A stretch of 64,000 nt of DNA from positions 3,328,124 through 3,392,123 of the forward strand of contig CADCXC010000004.1 of assembly GCA_902806595.1 (NCBI GenBank). The letters are read 5' to 3'. Each line of letters begins with the position of its first letter. The first letter of the stretch is position 1. Source of the DNA: Pyrenopolyporus hunteri. Its lineage: Eukaryota; Ascomycota; Sordariomycetes; Xylariales; Hypoxylaceae. The translations under genes were made by a program, and so were the position numbers. A model generated the notes under the pieces. It was not told the origin of the DNA. It saw nothing but the letters and a program-made list of their open reading frames with translations, and searched no databases. Below, one piece after another: positions 1 through 13,193 of the stretch.

Positions 1-2918
1 ATTAACGTATTAATCGTTAAAATAAAACGTAATATCGTGTAAAATATCGTAAGTCGTAAAATTAAAAACGTCGGTTACGATTATCGCATAAAACGTTATT
101 TAATTTACGAATATATTTACTACGTTTTAATTATTAACTTCGCCGTAAATAATAAAATAATAATTTAAAATAACGATCGATAATTTTTCGTCGTTTTTAT
201 TATTTTTTTAAATATATTAAATATTATAATTTTATTTATCGTCGTTATTATTATTTCTTTATACGTTAATTTTTTCGTAATCGAATAAAAATTAATTATA
301 ATTTTCGTTAATATTTTTAAAATCGAAATTTCGCTTTTATATATAACGTCGTTAATTTATATGTTTATTTTATCGTTTTAAAGTAAAATGTTTTATAAAT
401 TAACATTTCGTTTTATTATATATAAAGTATTTTTTTTAACGTTACGATTTTTTAATACGTTATAAAACTTTATTATATAATCGAAATTAACTTTTATTAT
501 TACGATAAATCTAATTAATTTAATATTAATTTAATATTTTTTAATTATAACTTATATTATATAATTTAATACGATATATTATATCGATAATAATTTAAAA
601 ATTTAAATAAATACCATCGAATGTATTTAATTATCGAAGAATTATAACGTAAAAAATAAAATATTTTTATACGGTAATTATGATATTTTTTTTAAAATTA
701 TAATCGATTACGTAATTAATGATTAATCTTTTTTAAATACGTTAAATTTTTTCGATTAATAATTTTATTTAAATAAATAAGTTTTTATTAAAATTTTCCT
801 TTATAATTAAAAATATTATTATTTAACGTTATTTAATTATATACATCTATTAATTTTTTAATAAATAAAAATACATTTTTATACGTTTAATCATATTTTA
901 AAAAATATAATTTATATCGATTAATTAATCGTAATAATATTATTATATTCGTTTTTTTAACATCGTTAAATAAATATTAACATACATATATTTTTTAACT
1001 TTAATTTTATAATATAAATTTTTAAAAACTTTAATTTTTTCGTTTATAATATTATATTTATTACCTTTAAACTTATAATCATCGTTATTATATATTTTAA
1101 TAAAGTTAATAAAAATACGTAATAAATTAAAATTTATTAAATATTAATATATTTATTAAATTAATTATAAACGATATAACGATTATAAATTTCGTTATTA
1201 TTATAAAATAATATAACGTTATTAATCGAGTTAATATTATAATTATTATAATATTAATTATTATATCGATTATTATTAAAGGATAATATAATATTATTAA
1301 TCGATTTATTATTAAAAAATAATAAAAATAATAAATTATTATTAATCGAATTATTATTAAATTAATTATTATATTATAAAATCTTAAAATTATTTTAATA
1401 ATTATACTATAATATCTTTTATATTATTAAATATTATAAATATTATTACGATAATTTTAAAAATCATTAACTACTTTAATTACGATTAATTTAAAAGTTT
1501 TTAATCGGTTAAAAAAATATATTTTTATTAAAATTTTCATAAAAAAATAAAATTACTTTTATTAATAAATTCGTTAAATTATTCTTTAATTATTTCTTTA
1601 ATAATATCTTTTAAAAATAATAAAAATTTAATAAATTTAACTATTTTTATTAATCTTTTAACGTAAATATAAACGTTTTTAATATATACGCCATATTTTT
1701 ATAAATAATTAATTCCTTTAATACGTAATTATTTAATTATATGTTAAAATTATTCTTCGTCTTAATTATCGAAATTTTCTTTAAATCGTCATTATAATTA
1801 AACGTTAAAAAAGTTATTACTATATATTTAAAAACACTCTATAAAATAAATATTTAAAACTTTTAATTTTATTTTATTAAAATTAAATTTTTTAAAATTT
1901 AAACCCGCATAATTTAAATCAATAAAATCCTTTTAAATTTTACCTATTTTCGATATTATATAAATAAATTTTAATTAATTAATAAATTTAATATTATAAC
2001 ATTTCGTTAAAAATAAAAAAATTTCTTTTTATTTATATAAAAGAAAATTTTTAATTATAATTATCTAATAATAATAATCGATATAAAAAAAATAAAATAA
2101 AATAAAAAAAAATAATAAATAAATCGATTTAAAAATCTTTTCGTAAATAATCGAACCGTTAATATATATACGCCTTAAATTTAATTAATCGAAAATAAAA
2201 ATCTATAAAAATTAAAATAACCGTTTTCGTATTTAATTAATTATTATTAATATAAAACGCCTTAAATAATTAATTAAATATAATAATAAAATCTTTCGTA
2301 CGTAATAAACATAAATTTATTAACGTTTTTTTATATATCGTATATAAATATCACTTAATATATTATATACGATACACTACGCCTCGAAATTTTTAAAATA
2401 ACACGATTAATTTTACGTTTTTAAAAACTATTAACGTAAAACACCTCAAATTTTTAAAAATAATTTAATAATTAATCGCCTTTTTTTATTAAAACTCATT
2501 CGTTCGATCGTATTTTAATATTTCTTTAAATTAAACTATAATAAAATAAACGATCCTTTTACATCTTAAACCTTTTTAAATTCGTAAATTTCCTTTTAAT
2601 AAAAACCTTACTATCTATATTTAATTTATTAATTAAATATTAATTAATATTAAACGATAAAAAAATCGTTAATTAATAAATCGAAAGAAAAATATTATAT
2701 AATTATTTAATATAAAAGTTTACGAAAAAAATATTATATTTATTATATTTATTTATATAAAAATATAATCAATTAACTTTACACTAATCGATATTTATAT
2801 ACCGTTTCAAAGTATATACCTTAAATCCTCGTTATTTAAAATAATAAAACACTTAATAAAAACATATCTACCGTTATTACCGTTACGATAAATTCTTTAA
2901 TATAAAATTATATAACTA
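1..2918 (-). mobile_element. LTR retrotransposon C, minus-strand copy, 5' part only
   Basis: Read on the minus strand, this is a 5' LTR (2648-2918) followed by about 2.6 kb of internal region that runs off the window start. Positions 1200-2647 mirror 3886-5324 of the plus-strand C copy. Positions 1-1200 mirror about 6290-7500 of that copy. The missing 5325-6283 block is family A copy A1, so this copy shows the empty site for A1. No open frame survives. Cytosines outside CpG are noticeably more frequent at 1850-2900 than in the plus-strand copy, so the two copies were mutated to different degrees or on different strands. Class is inferred from the LTR pair of the sister copy. Superfamily (gypsy or copia) cannot be told. 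Confidence 0.75.
2648..2918 (-). repeat. 5' LTR of the minus-strand C copy
   Basis: This 271-bp block is the reverse complement of the C LTRs at 3616-3885 and 11660-11928. In LTR orientation it starts TAGTTATATAATTTTATATT and ends ATTTAATA, as expected for a TG...CA terminus after G-to-A and C-to-T change. Sequence just outside it (from about 2919) matches the internal 3' end of element B at about 40630. This shows that the C copy landed inside B. Confidence 0.8.
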
Positions 2919-3615
2919 CATTAAATATATTATTATTATTATTATAAATAATTAAATACGTAAATTTCGTTATATCGAATTAGATTTTTTAAATTTACGT
3001 TTTTATATTTTTATTAATAAATTTTTTATAAATAATAAAAATTTTATCGATTAAAATAATAAAATATAAATTATTAATAATATTATTTATTAATTATTTA
3101 TTAAATGTAAACGAATTATTTATAATATATTTATTAATAAAATTTATAAAATAATTTAAAATTTTAACGTCGATTATATTTTTTATTATATAATTAATAT
3201 TATTTTAAAATATTTATTATTTTTTAAAAATTTTTTTATATTATATATTATTTTTTTATCGTTATATTAATATTTAATATAAATGAAAAATATTAATAAA
3301 AAAATTAATAATTAATTTTATAATTTTAAAATAATTTTATAAAAATCGAAAAATCGATGATATTTAATAAATATATAAATCGTATAATTTTACGAACGTA
3401 ATAACGAAAGCGTTTTTTAATAAAATTATACGAAATTTAATAAAAAAATTATATTTAATTTAAAATTAAAAAAATAAATAAAACGAAAAATTTAATTAAT
3501 AATTCGTAATTAATTAATTACGAAAAAAATAAAATAAATAATAATTAATTAATTTATATATATATTATTTCGTAATACGTATTTTAAAAAAAATATTTAT
3601 ATATTTTTATTTATA
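2919..3615 (+). mobile_element. Element B fragment: 3' internal end plus start of 3' LTR
   Basis: The block matches about 40630-41350 of the complete B copy almost base for base, apart from transitions. The LTR begins at about 3539 (TAATAATTAATTAATTTATA). It is cut at 3615 by the plus-strand C element and resumes at 11929. Both breaks in this B relic are therefore C insertions, one on each strand. The 5' part of this B copy is not visible in the window. Confidence 0.75.
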
Positions 3616-3885
3616 TAATTATATAATTTTATATTAAAAAATTTACCGTAACGATAATAATAATAAATATATTTTTATTAAATGTTTCGTTATTTTAAAT
3701 AATAAAAATTTAAAATATATATTTTAAAAAAATATATAAATATCGATTAATACGAAATTAATTAATTATATTTTTATATAAATAAATATAATTAATATAA
3801 TATTCTTTTCGTAATTTTTTTATTATACGATTATATAATATTTTTCTTTCGATTTATTAATTAATAATTTTTTTATTATTTAATA
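3616..3885 (+). repeat. 5' LTR of element C
   Basis: This 270-bp LTR starts TAATTATATAATTTTATATT; the partner LTR starts TAGTTATATAATTTT. Together they point to an original TGGTTATATAA start. It ends ATTTAATA. Differences from the 3' LTR are nearly all transitions (for example GTGACG to GTAACG), so divergence reflects RIP rather than age. Confidence 0.85.
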
Positions 3886-4412
3886 TTAATTAATATTTAA
3901 TTAATAAATTAAATATAAATAATAAAATTTTTATTAAAAAAAAATTTACGAATTTAAAAAAATTTAAAATACGAAAAAATTATTTATTTTATTATAATTT
4001 AATTTAAAAAAATATTAAAATTCGATCGAATAAATAAATTTTAATAAAAAAAAATAATTAATTATTAAATTATTTTTAAAAATTTAAAACGTTTTACGTT
4101 AATAATTTTTAAAAATATAAAATTAATTATATTATTTTAAAAATTTTAAAACGTAATGTATCGTATATAATATATTAAATAATATTTATATATAATATAT
4201 AAAAAAACGTTAATAAATTTATATTTATTACGTACGAAAAATTTTATTATCGTATTTAATTAATTATTTAAAACGTTTTATATTAATAATAATTAATTAA
4301 ATACGAAAATAATTATTTTAATTTTTATAAATTTTTATTTTCGATTAATTAAATTCGAAATATATATATATTAACGGTTTAATTATTTACGAAAAAATCT
4401 TTAAATCGATTT

Positions 4413-4452
4413 ATTTATTATTTTATTTTATTTTATTTTATTTTATTTTATT
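4413..4452. repeat. (TTTTA)n microsatellite in C
   Basis: A pentanucleotide tract lies in the C internal region. The mirrored position in the minus-strand copy (about 2085-2112) carries only a short version, so the tract differs in length between the two copies. Confidence 0.7.
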
Positions 4453-5324
4453 TTTTTATATCGATTATCGTCATTAAATAATTATAAATAAAAAAAATTT
4501 TTTTATATAAATAAAAAGAAAATTTTTTTATTTTCGATAAAATATTATAATATTAAATTTATTAATTAATTAAAATTTATTTATATAATGTTAAAAATAA
4601 ATAAAATTTAAAAAAATTTTATTAATTTAAATTATATAAATTTAAATTTTAAAAAATTTAATTTTAATAAAATAAAATTAAAAATTTTAAATATTTATTT
4701 CGTAAAATATTTTTAAATATATAATGATAACTTTTTTAACGTTCGATTATAACGACAATTTAAAAAAAATTTCGATAATTAAAACGAAAAATAATTTTAA
4801 TATATAATTAAATAATCACGTATTAAAAAAATCGATTATTTATAAAAATATAACGTATATATTAAAAATATTCGTATTTATATTAAAAAATTAACGAAAA
4901 TAATTAAAGTTATTAAATTTTTATTATTTTTAAAAAATATCGTTAAAAAAATAATTAAAAAATAATTTAACGAATTTATTAATAAAAATAATTTTATTTT
5001 TTACGAAAATTTTAATAAAAATATATTTTTTTAATCGATTAAAAACTTTTAAATTAATCGTAATTATAATAATTAATAATTTTTCAAATTATCGTAATAA
5101 TATTTATAATATTTAACGATACGAAAAATATTATAATATAATTATCGAAATAATTTTAAAATTTTATAATATAATAATCGATTTAATAATAATTTATTAT
5201 TTTTATTATTTTTTAATAATAAATTAATTAATAATATTATATTATTTTTAAATAATAATTAATATAATAATCGATATTATAATAATTATAATATTAATTT
5301 AATTAATAACGTTATATTATTTTA

Positions 5325-6283
5325 TAATTAAAAGTTACCCCCGTAAAATAATATAATAACCTTCGATTTTCTTCGAATTTTACGATTATTTTTATAATTA
5401 TATACTTTTTAATATAACTATTAATATAATTTTTAATATAACTTTTAATATAATTTTTAATATAATTTTCGTAGTATTGTTTAATTTTTACGAAAAATTA
5501 CTCGTGTTACTTTTCGAAAAACCGTCGTAAAAAATTATTTTATATTATTTTTCGAATAAACCGTCGCGAATAATTACCTATATAACCCTTTTATACTTAA
5601 CTTTAAATATATAATTCGAATAATTTTTCGAAAAATACTACGAAAAATACGTCGAATAAAAATTAAATCTATATAATTAAATTTATATAATTAAATTTAT
5701 ATCTATTATTAAATTTATACTTATAATTAAATTTATACCTATAATTAAATTTATATAATTCGATTTTTTTAAATCGAATTATACGTTAAATTAAAATTAA
5801 ATTTATATAATTAAATTTATATAATTCGATTTATTTAATTCGATTTATTTAATTCGATTTATTTAATTCGATTTATTTAATTCGATTTATTTAATTCGAT
5901 TTATTTAATTCGATTTTTTTAAATCGAATTATACGTTAAATTAAAATTAAATTTATATTTATAATTAAATTAATTTAATTAATAAAATCGTTTATTAAAA
6001 TGTAAATAACTTTAAATGTAATAGTCGCGATATATATGACGGTTTAATTAAACGGTTTAATTAATTAAATAAAAGCGTAATACGAGTCGTTACGTAAAGC
6101 GTACGCGTGGTTAATTAACGTAACGTAACGTAACGTAACGTGGCGTAGTATAATGTAAGGTGTGGTTAATATAACGTAAAAAGTATAACTCGTGAATTTT
6201 TACGTAATTAATTTTTGCTTTTTTTTTCGAATTTTTTTTTTAAGAAAAAAATTCGAGATAATATTTTAAGGAAATTTCGAATA
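5325..6283 (+). mobile_element. Family A repeat, copy A1
   Basis: This is a non-coding repeat of about 0.96 kb inserted in element C. The minus-strand C copy has the empty site near position 1200. Modules in order are: a conserved head (about 5335-5400), TAATATAACTTTT-like tandem repeats (about 5410-5465), a block of repeats containing TTTTCGAAAAACCGTCG (about 5490-5600), ATAATTAAATTTAT and TTCGATTTATTTAA tandem repeats (about 5655-5990), ACGTA tandem repeats (about 6116-6145), and a T-rich tail ending TTCGAATA. The start (TAATTAAAAGTTAC) and end are compatible with RIP-changed TG...CA, so a solo LTR is one reading. I see no terminal inverted repeats and do not recognise the family. Confidence 0.75.
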
Positions 6284-8005
6284 TAATAATGAAATTTATA
6301 ACCGTTATATTATTTATAATTAATTTAATAAATATATTAATATTTAATAAATTTTAATTCGTTACGTATTTTTATTAATTTTATTAAAATATATAATAAT
6401 AACGATTATAAATTTAAAAATAATAAATACGATATTATAAATAAAAAAATTAAAGTTTTTAAAAATTTATATTATAAAATTAAAATTAAAAAATATATAT
6501 ACGTTAATATATATTTAACGATATTAAAAAAATAAATATAATAATATTATTATAATTAATTAATCGATATAAATTATATTTTTTAAAATATAATTAAACG
6601 TATAAAAACGTATTTTTATTTATTAAAAAATTAATAAATATATATAATTAAATAATATTAAACGAAAATATTTTTAATTATAAAAAAATTTTTTAATAAA
6701 AATTTATTTATTTAAATAAAATTATTAATTAAAAAAATTTAATATATTTAAAAAAATTAATTATTAATTATATAATCGATTATAATTTTAAAAAAAATAT
6801 TATGATTATTATATAAAAATATTTTATTTTTTACGTTATAATTTTTCGATAATTAAATATATTCGATAATATTTATTTAAATTTTTAAATTATTATCGAT
6901 ATAATATATCGTATTAAATTATATAATATAAATTATAATTAAAAAATATCGAATTAATATTAAATTAATTAAATTTATCGTAATAATAAAAATTAATTTC
7001 GATTACGTAATAAAATTTTATAACGTATTAAAAAATTATAACGTTAAAAAAATATTTTATATATAATAAAATAAAATGTTAATTTATAAAATATTTTATT
7101 TTAAAACGACGAAATAAACGTATAAATTAATAACGTTACGTATAAAAACGAAATTTCGATTTTAAAAATATTAACGAAAATTATAATTAATTTTTATTCG
7201 ATTATAAAAAAATCGACGTACGAAAAAATAATAATAACGATAATAAATAAAATTACGATATTTAATATATTTTAAAAAATAATAAAAATAACGAAAAATT
7301 ATCGATCGTTATTTTAAATTATTATTTTATTATTTATAATAAAATTAACGATTAAAACGTAGTAAATATATTTATAAATTAAACGATATTTTATATAATA
7401 ATTATAATTAACGTTTTTAATTTTACGATTTACGATATTTTATATAATATTATATTTTATTTTAATAATCGATACGTTAATATATTTTAAAATATTATAT
7501 TAAATATAAAAATAATCGCAATTTTATTTAACGGCGAATTTTAATTTAAAGTTTTATAATAATTATATTTATATATATTTTTAAAGATTAAAATAATAAA
7601 ATATTATATTATTTAATTTAACGATAAAGTAAAATAATAAAATTTAAATATTATTTACGTATTTATATCGTTTAAATTTATTACGTTTTAAATTATATTA
7701 TTAAATATATCGTTTTTATTATATTTTAAAAATATAAATCGTTTTAATATATATTTTAATAATATTAAAAACGTATTTATATATAAAAATAAAAAATATT
7801 TTATCGTTTATAAATAAAAATATTTATAATTTTTATTTAACGATTATAATTTTATAATTAATTATTATTATTTTATAAAAATCGAATTTTATTAAATTTA
7901 TCGACGATTTAATTATTTTATAATAAATAAATTATATCGTTTATTTATTAAAATAAATTATAATAATTTCGATAAAATTTTAATCGATAAAATTAATAAA
8001 TATTA

Positions 8006-8982
8006 TATTCGAAGTTTTTTCGAAATATTATTTCGAATTTTTTTTTTAAAAAAAAAAATCGAAAAAAAGTAAAAATTAATTACGTAAAAATTCACAAGTT
8101 ACATTTTTTACGTTATATTAATTATATATTATATTACATTATATTACGTTACGTTACGTTACGTTACGTTAATTAATTACGCGTACGTTTTAAGTAACGA
8201 TTTATATTATATTTTTATTTAATTAATTAAATCGTTTAATTAAATCGTTATATATATTACGATTATTACATTTAAAATTATTCGTATTTTAATAAATAAT
8301 TTTATTAATTAAATTAATTTAATTAAATTAATTTAATTATAAATATAATTTTAATTTTAATTTAACGTATAATTTAATTTAAAAAAATCGAATTAAATAA
8401 ATCGAATTAAATAAATTTAATTTTAATTTAACGTATAATTTAATTTAAAAAAATCGAATTAAATAAATTTATACGAAAAATTCGAATTATATAAATTTAA
8501 TAATAAATATAAATTTAATAATAAATATAAATTTAATTATAAATATAAATTTAATTATAAATATAAATTTAATTATAAATATAAATTTAATTATATAAAT
8601 TTAATTATATAAATTTAATTTTTATTCGACGTATTTTTCGTAGTATTTTTCGAAAAATTATTCGAATTATATATTTAAAGTTAAGTATAAAAGGGTTATA
8701 CGGGTGGTTATTCGTCACGGTTTTATCGAAAAGTAATATAAGTGGTTTTTCGCGACGGTTTTATCGAAAGGTAATAAGCGTGGCTTTTCGCGACGGCTTT
8801 TCGAATAATAATACGGGTGGATTTTCGTAAAAGTTAAAAAATATTATGAAAATTATATTAAAAGTTATATTAAAAGTTATATTAATAGTTACATTAAAAA
8901 GTATATAATTATAGAAATAATCGTAAAATTCGAAGAAAATCGAAAGTTATTATATTATTTTACGAGGGTAATTTTTAATTAT
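8006..8982 (-). mobile_element. Family A repeat, copy A2 (inverted relative to A1)
   Basis: This is the reverse complement of the A1 architecture, also inserted in element C. It starts TATTCGAAGTTTTTTCG and ends at GAGGGTAATTTTTAATTA. The CCGTCG-type minisatellite (here as CGACGG, about 8700-8810) and the stretch around 8680-8970 keep more G and C than the surroundings. A1 and A2 flank 1.7 kb of C internal sequence, so this segment is bracketed by kilobase-scale inverted repeats. Confidence 0.75.
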
Positions 8983-11659
8983 TAATGTTAAATATATAAT
9001 AATTAATCGAAACGATTTAAATTTATTATTAAAAATAACGTTAATTTTAATTATAATATATTTATTAACGTAATATATATTAATATAAAATTAATATTTT
9101 ATATTATTTATTAAATTATAATATATTAAATTATAAAATTTTTAAAAAATATAATAATAAAATATATTTAAAATATATTATAAATAATATAAATTAATAT
9201 TTATTTAAATTTATTCGACGATATTATTTACGATATTTAAAAAAATTTTATTATTAATAAATTAACGATTAATATTAAAGTTTTAAATATTATAATTAAA
9301 AAAATATCCGTTAAATTTTATAATTTAATAAATAAATTAAAACGATATTATAAATCGTTACGACGAATTTTTAAAATTATATTTAAAAATTTATTTAATG
9401 TAAAATTCGAATATATATTATAAATAATTATAAAAACTATTAACGATATCGTAAAATTTAACGGATTAATATTTACGTTATTAATATTTAACGTATATTT
9501 ACGATTAATCGATAATTTATTTATAATATTATTTTTAAAAATTAAAAAAACGACGATTAAAAAAATTATAATTAAAATAAATAAAATTAAAATAAAACGA
9601 TAAATAATCGATATTTTTAATATAAAAATAATTCGAATATTTTCGATATATTAAATATATTTTTATAGTTAAAAATATATATTTACCGCGAAAAAAACGG
9701 TTAAAAAATTTATATACGTTAATTATTAAAAACGACGAAACGTATATCGTTAAAATAAATAATAAATTTATTAACTTTCGTATAATAATTATTAAATTAT
9801 ATAATTATAATATAATAATTAATATATTAAAATTTATTTCGATTATAAAATTCGATTTTAATTTCGATTAATAAAAAAACGACGATAATAAAATATACGT
9901 ATTATTAAAAATTTTATTTAAAATTTAAAAACGAAAACGTAAAAAACTATTCGATAATAAAAATAAATCGAAAATTATTATTATTTATATAATTACGAAA
10001 AAATACGATAATTAATTTTTAATCGTTTAATTATATAAAAAAAAATTATAATTTTTAAAATTTTTTTTAAAAAATTAAATGCGAAGGAAATTAAAAGATT
10101 TATCGATAAAAATGTATTTTTATTTAAAAAGTATAATCCCGTTAAATTTTACGATAGTTAATTATTTAATATTCGTATTATTCGAAAAATTAAAAGAAAA
10201 AATATTTTATATTTTTTCGAAAAATTTAAATTTATTATTTAAAATTATAACGACGAAAATAAAAAAAATAATATTAATATAATTACCGATTATATAACGA
10301 TTAAATTAATAAGTAATTATAATATTAATATTTATTTTTATAAAAAAAATAAAAGTTTAATTATACGATATTATATAAATTTATATATAATTAAAGTTAA
10401 AATTAAATCGTATCGTTTTAATTCGATTACTTTTTATTTTTATATTTAAATATTTTTTTAATACGATTATAATAATCGTAAAACTTTTATATAATATAAT
10501 AAAAATTAATATATATTAATAAATTATATATTTTAAATATTATAAAAAAAAGTTTTAAATAATTATATTTACGTATAATTTATATTTATTAATATTAAAA
10601 TTAATCGATTATTTCGAATTAATAAATATATAAATTAACGATATTTTCGAATTATTCGATGAAATATTCGATTAAATAAAAAATTAAAAATAAAAAAAAA
10701 TAAGGTTTTTAATTAAATTAAAAGAATATTTAATTATAAATTATCCGATTATTTTTAACGGATATATTATTATTATAAAAATTAACGAAATAATTTATTT
10801 ACGTTAAAAAAATTAAAAAAAAATTATTTTTATTAAAAACGATGTTAACGATATAACGTATTAATATGTTTAATAACGTGTTCGTAAAGTATATATCGTA
10901 TCGATTTATTAATTTAAAATTACGTATAATATATTCGAAGTAATTTAATATCGTAAATTTAAAATTATTAAAATTACGAAATTTAATAAACGATTTAATT
11001 AATAAAAACTAAATATTAATCGAAAATTATAATTTATACTTTTAAATTTAAAAATTATTAAATTATTTATTTTTATCGACGAATTATTTACGAATAATAA
11101 AAATTTAAATTTTTAAATTAAATATATTATATTTATTATAAACGAAATATTTTCGAAATTATTTTTCAATATTAAAGGTAATATTATTTATTAAAATTCG
11201 ATTAAATTAAAATATATTATACGAAGTATTTTAATAAACGAAATTTACGTTATAATATATAATGTAGATATAATAATAATTTTTAAAATAACGATTTTAT
11301 TAATTAATAAAAAATTAAATTATTTAAATTTTTTTATTATTATTTATATTAATTTTTATTTATTTTATAAGTGTTTATTTAAATTAAATATTACGAAATA
11401 AAAAAGGTTTATAATCGATATTATATTATTTTAATAATCGTATGAAAAACGAAAAATAACGGAAATTAAATAAATTTATAAAAAAAATAATTTTATCGAT
11501 ATTATAACGAAAAATAACGTTAATAAAACGTTAAAAATATTTATTAATATAAATAATATTACGATAAAATTATAAAAATAAATAAAAAAATAAAAAAAAA
11601 GAAATTTATTATTATTAATAATTAAAAAAAAGGAATTACGAAAAAAAAAATTATTAATG

Positions 11660-11928
11660 TAGTTATATAATTTTATATTAAAGAATTTACCGTGACGATA
11701 ATAACGGTAAATATACTTTTATTAAATATTTCGTTATTTTAAATAACGAAAATTTAAAACATATATTTTAAAAAAAATATAAATATCGATTAATACGAAG
11801 TTAATTAATTACATTTTTATATAAATAAATATAATTAATATAATATTTTTTTTATAATTTTTTTACCACGAAATCATATAATATTTTTCCTTCGATTTAT
11901 TAATTAACGACCTTTTTATCGCTTAATA
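11660..11928 (+). repeat. 3' LTR of element C
   Basis: This 269-bp direct repeat of 3616-3885 is preceded by a purine-rich stretch (about 11620-11650, including AAAAAAAAGGAATTACG) in the position of a polypurine tract. It is less mutated than its partner: it retains GACCTTTTTATCGCTTAATA where the 5' LTR reads AATTTTTTTATTATTTAATA. Confidence 0.85.
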
Positions 11929-12067
11929 ATTTATATAAAAAAAACTTTTTCCACGGTTTTTTTATTAAATAATTTTTTTTTAAATAATTTATATAACATT
12001 AATTTTATTACATCGCGTTTATTTTTATTATTATTTTTTTTTTTATTTACGTCCGTATTTATTAATA
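11929..12067 (+). repeat. Remainder of the element B 3' LTR interrupted by C
   Basis: This continues the B LTR that was cut at 3615. It matches about 41355-41487 of the complete B copy. It ends ATTAATA at 12067 and is followed by ATTTT, the same five bases that follow the complete B element at 41488. Confidence 0.75.
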
Positions 12068-13193
12068 ATTTTATTTATAATTCGATATTATTATAAATTT
12101 TTATTATCGAAAATAAAAATAATTTATTTATTTATTAAATAATTTTTAATTTAATATATAATTTAATTTAAAAATTTTTTTATAATTATAATATATGTTA
12201 TTTTTATCGATATTATATTATTAAATACCTTCGATATATTTAATTATAATAATAACGTTATCGATTTATATTTTTATAAAAAAAAATTATTTTTATTATT
12301 ATATAAATAATTATTTTTATAAATTTATATATTTTATTTTTTATTTATTTTTTAAAAAATAAACTATATTTTTTTATTATTATTATAATTTATTATATAA
12401 AAACTTTTTTAATTATTTTTTTCATTATATTTAATAAAAATATAAAATTATAAACCTTCGAAAAAAATTTCTTTTATTTATTTTTTTTAATTTAAAAGAA
12501 ATTATTATATAAAATTATTTAAAAGTTTTAAAATAATAGTTAAATTTAAAATTTTATAAAGTTATTTTAATTAAAATTTAAAATAAAAAATTTCCGTAAA
12601 TTTTAAAAAAATTTATAAAAAAATTTTTTATTTAATATTTTTTATAAGTTAATTTTTATAATTACTTTTTTTATTTTTATATAATTTTTATTATATTTAA
12701 AATAAATTAATTAAATTTATTAAACCGTTTTCGATATTAAATAAATCGACGTTATTAATAAAAAAATTTATTAATTAAAAATTATTTTTTATTTTTTCGT
12801 TTCGTTATTTATAAAAATTTTTAGAAATTACCTTTTATATTAAATAAATATATTTTTTATAATAATTATTAACTTTTAAATTTAATTTATTTTTTTAATT
12901 TTTAAAATTTAATATTATCGTAGGAAATATTCGTTATTCTTTTTCGAGAATATATTTATTTAATTATATTTATCGTTATTTTATATTATTTATTAATAAT
13001 TTTTAATTTTTTTTTAATATTATTTCGATTTAATTTCGTTTTATTTTTTTCGAATATATATTATATTAATTTCAATTTATTATATTTTTTCGATTATTAT
13101 TTAATTATTTTTATTATTAAAAATTTTATTATAATATATTTATTTATATTAATTTTTAAAATATTTTTATTAAATAATATATATATTTATTTA
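12068..13193. other. RIP-mutated AT-rich DNA, no gene seen
   Basis: This stretch runs between the end of the B relic and family A copy A3. It is almost only A and T, with residual CpG. No open frame, tandem repeat or recognisable element was found, and I did not detect a second copy in the window. Confidence 0.6.

Larger units (their letters stand above)
3616..11928 (+). mobile_element. LTR retrotransposon C, full-length RIP-mutated copy
   Basis: Two directly repeated LTRs (3616-3885 and 11660-11928) bound an 8.3-kb element. It sits inside an LTR of element B, whose sequence stops at 3615 and continues at 11929. The flanks carry a duplicated ATTTATA (3609-3615 and 11929-11935), although a 5-bp duplication TTATA with a slightly different LTR end is equally possible. 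Two family A copies (5325-6283 and 8006-8982) are later insertions. Subtracting them leaves about 6.4 kb, a normal size for an LTR retrotransposon. The internal region should encode gag and pol, but all frames are riddled with stops. A 67-codon plus-strand frame at 10079-10282 is probably a chance or residual open stretch. Superfamily is unresolved. Confidence 0.85.

Noticed and set aside
6116..6145. ACGTA repeats considered as telomere-like DNA
   Set aside because: The unit is not TTAGGG-like and occurs at the same internal place in several A copies in both orientations.
10079..10282. 67-codon open frame on the plus strand
   Set aside because: It lies inside the internal region of RIP-mutated element C, has no start context or domain, and is about the length expected by chance or as a leftover of pol or gag.
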